From assembly GCA_018609665.1 (NCBI GenBank), contig JAHENN010000167.1:1-8003 (forward strand): a stretch of 8,003 nucleotides of DNA, in the 5' to 3' direction. The DNA is from Haloarculaceae archaeon. Lineage in GTDB: Archaea > Halobacteriota > Halobacteria > Halobacteriales > Haloarculaceae. How positions within the stretch are numbered: the stretch's first letter is position 1; each line of letters begins with the position of its first letter. Shown here in pieces: positions 6,170 to 8,003 of this stretch. A program made the position numbers and the translations under genes. The notes below the pieces were generated by a model, which was given only the letters and a program-made list of their open reading frames with translations, was not told where the DNA came from and did no database searches.

Positions 6170-6367
6170 ATGGTATTCAAGAAGATCACGCTGATCGGCA
6201 CGAGCGAGGAGAGCTTCGACGCGGCCGTCGACGACGCCATCGACCGGGCCGACGCCACGCTGGACAACGTCTGCTGGGTCGAGGTCGAGGAGATGGGCGT
6301 CGAACTCGACACCGCCGACGACCGGGAGTACCAGGCGGAGGTCGAGGTCGCCTTCGAGCTGGAGTAG
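6170..6367 (+). CDS. Dodecin (flavin-storage protein)
   Basis: This 65-residue protein matches the Halobacterium salinarum dodecin closely from memory: MVFKKITLIGTSEESF at the start, DDAIDRADATLDNVCWVEV in the middle and EVEVAFELE at the end. Dodecins form hollow dodecamers that bind riboflavin/lumichrome (archaeal) or FMN (bacterial) and protect the cell from free flavin chemistry. Trp36 and Gln55, the residues known to stack on and hydrogen-bond the isoalloxazine ring in the halobacterial protein, are both present at the same numbers. The length matches the family. The ATG at 6170 begins the conserved N terminus; the longer in-frame upstream extension reads through the end of the preceding gene in another frame and is not real. 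Its TAG stop (6365-6367) abuts the stop of the convergent Fe-S carrier gene with no spacer. Confidence 0.95.
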   Translation: MVFKKITLIGTSEESFDAAVDDAIDRADATLDNVCWVEVEEMGVELDTADDREYQAEVEVAFELE

Positions 6368-6739
6368 TCAGGTCCGGAACGACTCCCCGCAGCCGCACTC
6401 GCTTTCGACGTTGGGGTTGTCGACGTGGAAGCCGGCGCCCTGGAGGCCGCCCTCGAAGTCCAGCCGGGAGCCGTCGACGTAGTTCTGGCTGGCGGGGTCG
6501 ACGAAGACGCGGAGCCCGTGGTGTCGGGTGACGGCGTCGTCCTCCTCGGGTTCGAGGTCGAACCGGAGGCCGTAGGACAGCCCCGCACAGCCGCCCTGCT
6601 TGACGAACAGCCGGAGCCCCGCCTCGTCGGGGTCGTACCCCTCCTGTTCGATGAGCTCCAGCGCCTGTTCGGCGGCCGCCTCGGTCACGACGACGGGGTC
6701 GCCGGCGTCTCCGTCGCCCGGGTCGGCGGTCTGACTCAT
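6368..6739 (-). CDS. A-type Fe-S cluster carrier (HesB/IscA/ErpA family)
   Basis: This 123-residue protein receives Fe-S clusters from a scaffold such as the SUF system and passes them to target enzymes in the cytoplasm. The three conserved cysteines are visible: Cys51 in KQGGCAGLSYG, and Cys115 and Cys117 in ESECGCGESF near the C terminus. The DPASQNYVDGSRLDF segment (81-95) is the family's conserved strand-turn region. The first 14 residues form an acidic extension before the usual VVVTEAAAEQALELI start, a typical halophile addition. The ATG at 6739 is supported by a TATA-like box about 27 bases upstream. The stop codon touches the dodecin stop codon. The name iscA or erpA cannot be chosen without a phylogeny. 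Confidence 0.94.
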   Translation of the reverse strand: MSQTADPGDGDAGDPVVVTEAAAEQALELIEQEGYDPDEAGLRLFVKQGGCAGLSYGLRFDLEPEEDDAVTRHHGLRVFVDPASQNYVDGSRLDFEGGLQGAGFHVDNPNVESECGCGESFRT

Positions 6740-6763
6740 GCGAGCCGATAGCGCGGCGACGGG

Positions 6764-6768
6764 TATAA
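6764..6768 (-). promoter_or_regulatory. Putative TATA box of the A-type carrier gene
   Basis: On the minus strand this reads TTATA, centred about 27 bases upstream of the ATG at 6739. It is the only AT-rich word between the gene and the tRNA promoter. Confidence 0.55.
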
Positions 6769-6795
6769 CGGTGACGCCACGCCGCCCGCCCGGTT

Positions 6796-6809
6796 GAAAA
6801 GCGTTAAGT
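6796..6809 (+). promoter_or_regulatory. Putative BRE/TATA promoter of tRNA-Val
   Basis: GAAAAG (6796-6801), purine-rich like an archaeal BRE, is followed by GTTAAG (6803-6808), centred about 29 bases upstream of the mature tRNA 5' end at 6835. This is the usual layout of archaeal tRNA promoters. Confidence 0.5.
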
Positions 6810-6834
6810 CCGGCGCGGAGGTACGCCTGCCTGC

Positions 6835-6909
6835 GGGTCGGTGGTCTAGGCCGGTTATGACACCTCCTTCACACGGAGGAAGTCGGCGGTTCGAATCCGC
6901 CCCGACCCA
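6835..6909 (+). tRNA. tRNA-Val: tRNA-Val (anticodon CAC)
   Basis: The gene folds as a full 75-nt cloverleaf. Acceptor GGGTCGG (6835-6841) pairs with CCGACCC (6902-6908), with discriminator A6909. The D arm is GTC/GAC (6844-6846, 6859-6861). The anticodon stem CCTCC/GGAGG (6863-6867, 6875-6879) encloses loop TTCACAC with CAC at 6870-6872. The T stem GGCGG/CCGCC (6885-6889, 6897-6901) encloses TTCGAAT. CCA is not encoded. CAC reads GUG, a heavily used valine codon here. No intron is present. Confidence 0.97.
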
Positions 6910-7056
6910 CTGAGTTCCCGAACGCAGTGAGAGACGAAGCGGAGAGCCGGCGGACTCGAGCCCTGCCACGAGCGAGCGGAGCGAGCGAAGTGGGTCCGGT
7001 TCGAATCCGCCCGGCCCACTGACACCGAGCGCAGCGGGAGGCGGAGCGGAGGGCCG
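6887..7056 (+). repeat. Degenerate tandem duplication of the tRNA-Val 3' end plus flank
   Basis: The 16 bases at 6887-6902 (T arm of the tRNA) recur exactly at 6997-7012, and the following CCCACTGA is shared as well (ending at 7022 in the copy), giving a unit of about 110 bp. The sequence after each copy is also related: CGAACGCAGTGAGAGACGAA at 6920-6939 corresponds to CGAGCGCAGCGGGAGGC from 7026, followed in both by a GCGGAG-rich stretch and GAGCCG or GGGCCG. The second copy lacks acceptor 5', D and anticodon arms, so it is not a tRNA. It may be an attachment-site remnant or an old tandem duplication. Confidence 0.7.
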
Positions 7057-7255
7057 TCGATTCGGACCGGGAGAATCCCGCTCGGCGAGCGTGAGGAGCG
7101 CGACGACATCCGGGGCGGCTCTCCCGACCCGCGGAGCTCTCGACGGCGGTGACGACGGCGACGACGGCGGCCCGGCCCCGACGAGCGGCTCCCGCCCGGC
7201 CGCCACCGACGACTGACTCCGGTGCGGTCTTGTGCCGGCAGTCCGTGGCGCCGGC
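6910..7255. other. 346 bp gene-free region after the tRNA
   Basis: No credible gene is visible here on either strand. The first part holds the tRNA-tail duplication and a purine-rich GAGCG-repetitive tract (6969-6990). A small hairpin CGGGA/TCCCG lies at 7068-7080 with a 3-base loop. Bases 7141-7200 are low-complexity GACGGCG/GACGACGG repeats. Long open frames crossing this region on the minus strand are artefacts of GC-rich DNA and contain the antisense translation of the tRNA. Only a weak TCTTGTG word (7228-7234), 25 bases before the next ATG, could be a promoter box. Confidence 0.7.
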
Positions 7256-7810
7256 ATGAACGTTCTGGTGCTCGGCGACAGCGTCCCCGACGGCGCCCGG
7301 ACGGACGCCCCGGGGTGGCCGCGCCGGCTTCCCGACTGCCTCCCGGACCGCGAGGTGGACGTGACGGTCCGCGCCGACATGTCGACGGAACTCGCGGCGC
7401 TGGCCGACGCGACGGTCCCGGACGAGCAGGCGGTCGTGGTCGTCCACGCGGGGCACAACGACGCCCAGCTCGGCGGCGGCGACCCCCGCGTCCCCGAGGA
7501 GCGGTTCCGGGCGGCGGCGGCCGAGCTGGACGAACGACTCGCCGGGTCGGCAGCCGTCGCCCGGCACGCCTTCGTCGGGCTGGTGCCGCTGCTGCCGCTC
7601 GGGGAGTCGGGGGCGGTGCCGTTTTCCGACGCCCAGCCGGCGCGAAGCCTTGAGTACGACGACGCGCTCGCGGAGTCGGTCGGGACGCACCTGCCGGTCG
7701 CGCGGCCGGTCGAGGCGTGGCACGACCGGACGGCCGACGGCGTCCACCCGAACGACGCGGGCCACGCCCACCTGGCCGACCGGGTGGCCGACTGGCTCCG
7801 GGCGGCGTAG
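7256..7810 (+). CDS. SGNH/GDSL-type hydrolase
   Basis: This 184-residue single-domain enzyme is a probable esterase/lipase-like hydrolase of the SGNH fold. Block I is VLVLGDSVPDG with nucleophile Ser9. Block III is VVVHAGHNDAQ with Asn68. Block V is TADGVHPNDAGHAHLADRV with Asp161 and His164, completing the triad. The block II glycine is not clear; the local sequence is RADMSTELAALAD. There is no signal peptide, so it is probably cytoplasmic; the substrate is unknown. The ATG at 7256 starts directly at the first beta strand. An upstream in-frame GTG at 7232 would only add MPAVRGAG, and is less likely. The TAG stop (7808-7810) abuts the stop codon of the convergent gene. A weak AT word lies about 25 bases upstream. 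Confidence 0.88.
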   Translation: MNVLVLGDSVPDGARTDAPGWPRRLPDCLPDREVDVTVRADMSTELAALADATVPDEQAVVVVHAGHNDAQLGGGDPRVPEERFRAAAAELDERLAGSAAVARHAFVGLVPLLPLGESGAVPFSDAQPARSLEYDDALAESVGTHLPVARPVEAWHDRTADGVHPNDAGHAHLADRVADWLRAA

Positions 7811-8002
7811 TCAGACGAAGAGGACCGCCGCCACGAGGAACGTGTTGCCGACGGTGGCGAGGTCGGCCGTGGCCTGGACGCGGGGGGAGACGTCGGCGGC
7901 GAACCGGCCGGCCGACAGCGCCTCCGAGGGGGCGGCGGCGACGCCGACGTCGCCGGCCGACAGCGACCCCCAGTAGGCGCAGGCCGCCAGCGCGGCGAGC
8001 GC
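7811..8002 (-). CDS. Hypothetical hydrophobic (membrane) protein, C-terminal end only
   Basis: An open minus-strand frame runs from the right edge of the window to a TGA at 7813-7811, giving 63 residues without a start. It begins with a hydrophobic stretch, ALAALAACAYWGSL, then a polar segment (SAGRFAADVSPRVQATADLA), and ends in a second hydrophobic run, TVGNTFLVAAVLFV, at the very C terminus. This pattern suggests the last two membrane helices of an integral membrane protein joined by a loop of about 30 residues. I do not recognise the family. It is convergent with the SGNH hydrolase gene with no bases between the stop codons. Coding is supported by continuous openness, G/C-ending codons and the abutting layout, but the short visible length limits certainty. 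Confidence 0.6.
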   Translation of the reverse strand, partial: ALAALAACAYWGSLSAGDVGVAAAPSEALSAGRFAADVSPRVQATADLATVGNTFLVAAVLFV

Positions 8003-8003
8003 C

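Noticed and set aside
6855..7109. Minus-strand open frame reading SGRIRTADFLRVKEVS near its end
   Set aside because: It is the antisense translation of the tRNA-Val and its repeat. Such RxGGFEPPTSSV/SGRIRTADF-type products are well-known spurious annotations.
7141..7200. Possible CRISPR-like or tandem repeat in GACGGCG-rich tract
   Set aside because: No regular repeat-spacer structure; it is simple low-complexity GC-rich DNA.
6736..7771. Two long minus-strand frames (6736-7458 and 6869-7771)
   Set aside because: They run antisense through the tRNA and through the SGNH hydrolase, which has clear catalytic motifs on the plus strand. Low complexity and no recognisable domain.

Overview
This window looks like chromosomal DNA from an extremely halophilic archaeon (class Halobacteria). 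The DNA is very GC-rich, codons almost always end in G or C, and the proteins are rich in Asp, Glu, Arg and Ala. Most start codons have a short AT-rich box 24-33 bases upstream and no Shine-Dalgarno site, the usual sign of leaderless haloarchaeal transcripts. Several products are typical of haloarchaea: a dodecin, short Usp proteins, a GAF histidine kinase with the haloarchaeal VSHDLRNPL box, and small conserved hypothetical proteins. The genus cannot be named from sequence alone.

Layout, left to right. 2-1183 (+) is the 3' part of a YcaO-family cyclodehydratase-like gene. 1249-2514 (+) is a GAF/histidine kinase and 2557-3582 (+) an MscS channel. The MscS gene converges on a small UspA-like gene (3566-3967, -) with a 17 bp overlap. 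Upstream of usp on the minus strand is a 5'-nucleotidase-family phosphoesterase (4016-5371, -). It is divergent from a small CxxC zinc-finger protein (5448-5684, +), and the two share a symmetric double promoter. Then come a conserved haloarchaeal small protein (5808-6122, +), a dodecin (6170-6367, +), an abutting convergent A-type Fe-S carrier (6368-6739, -) and tRNA-Val(CAC) (6835-6909, +). A gene-free repeat region follows (6910-7255) with a degenerate second copy of the tRNA 3' end. The window closes with an SGNH/GDSL hydrolase (7256-7810, +) that abuts the 3' end of a hydrophobic minus-strand gene leaving the window.

Most of this is housekeeping and stress-response content: sensing, osmotic release, nucleotide salvage, flavin buffering and Fe-S assembly. 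Genes are mostly single units with their own promoters. Only nucleotidase-usp looks like a possible operon. No transposase, integrase, CRISPR array or defence cassette is visible.

The most unusual structure is a 99 bp palindrome-rich, in-frame insert in the ATP-binding domain of the histidine kinase (2152-2250). It is two tandem units of about 50 bp with the same hairpin layout but different stem sequences. It has clearly different codon use and is bounded by a 7 bp direct repeat. It resembles the idea of Rickettsia palindromic elements, which insert in frame into genes. The second most unusual are the tRNA-tail duplication, whose copy can fold into a T-arm minihelix, and the mirror-symmetric divergent promoter at 5371-5448.
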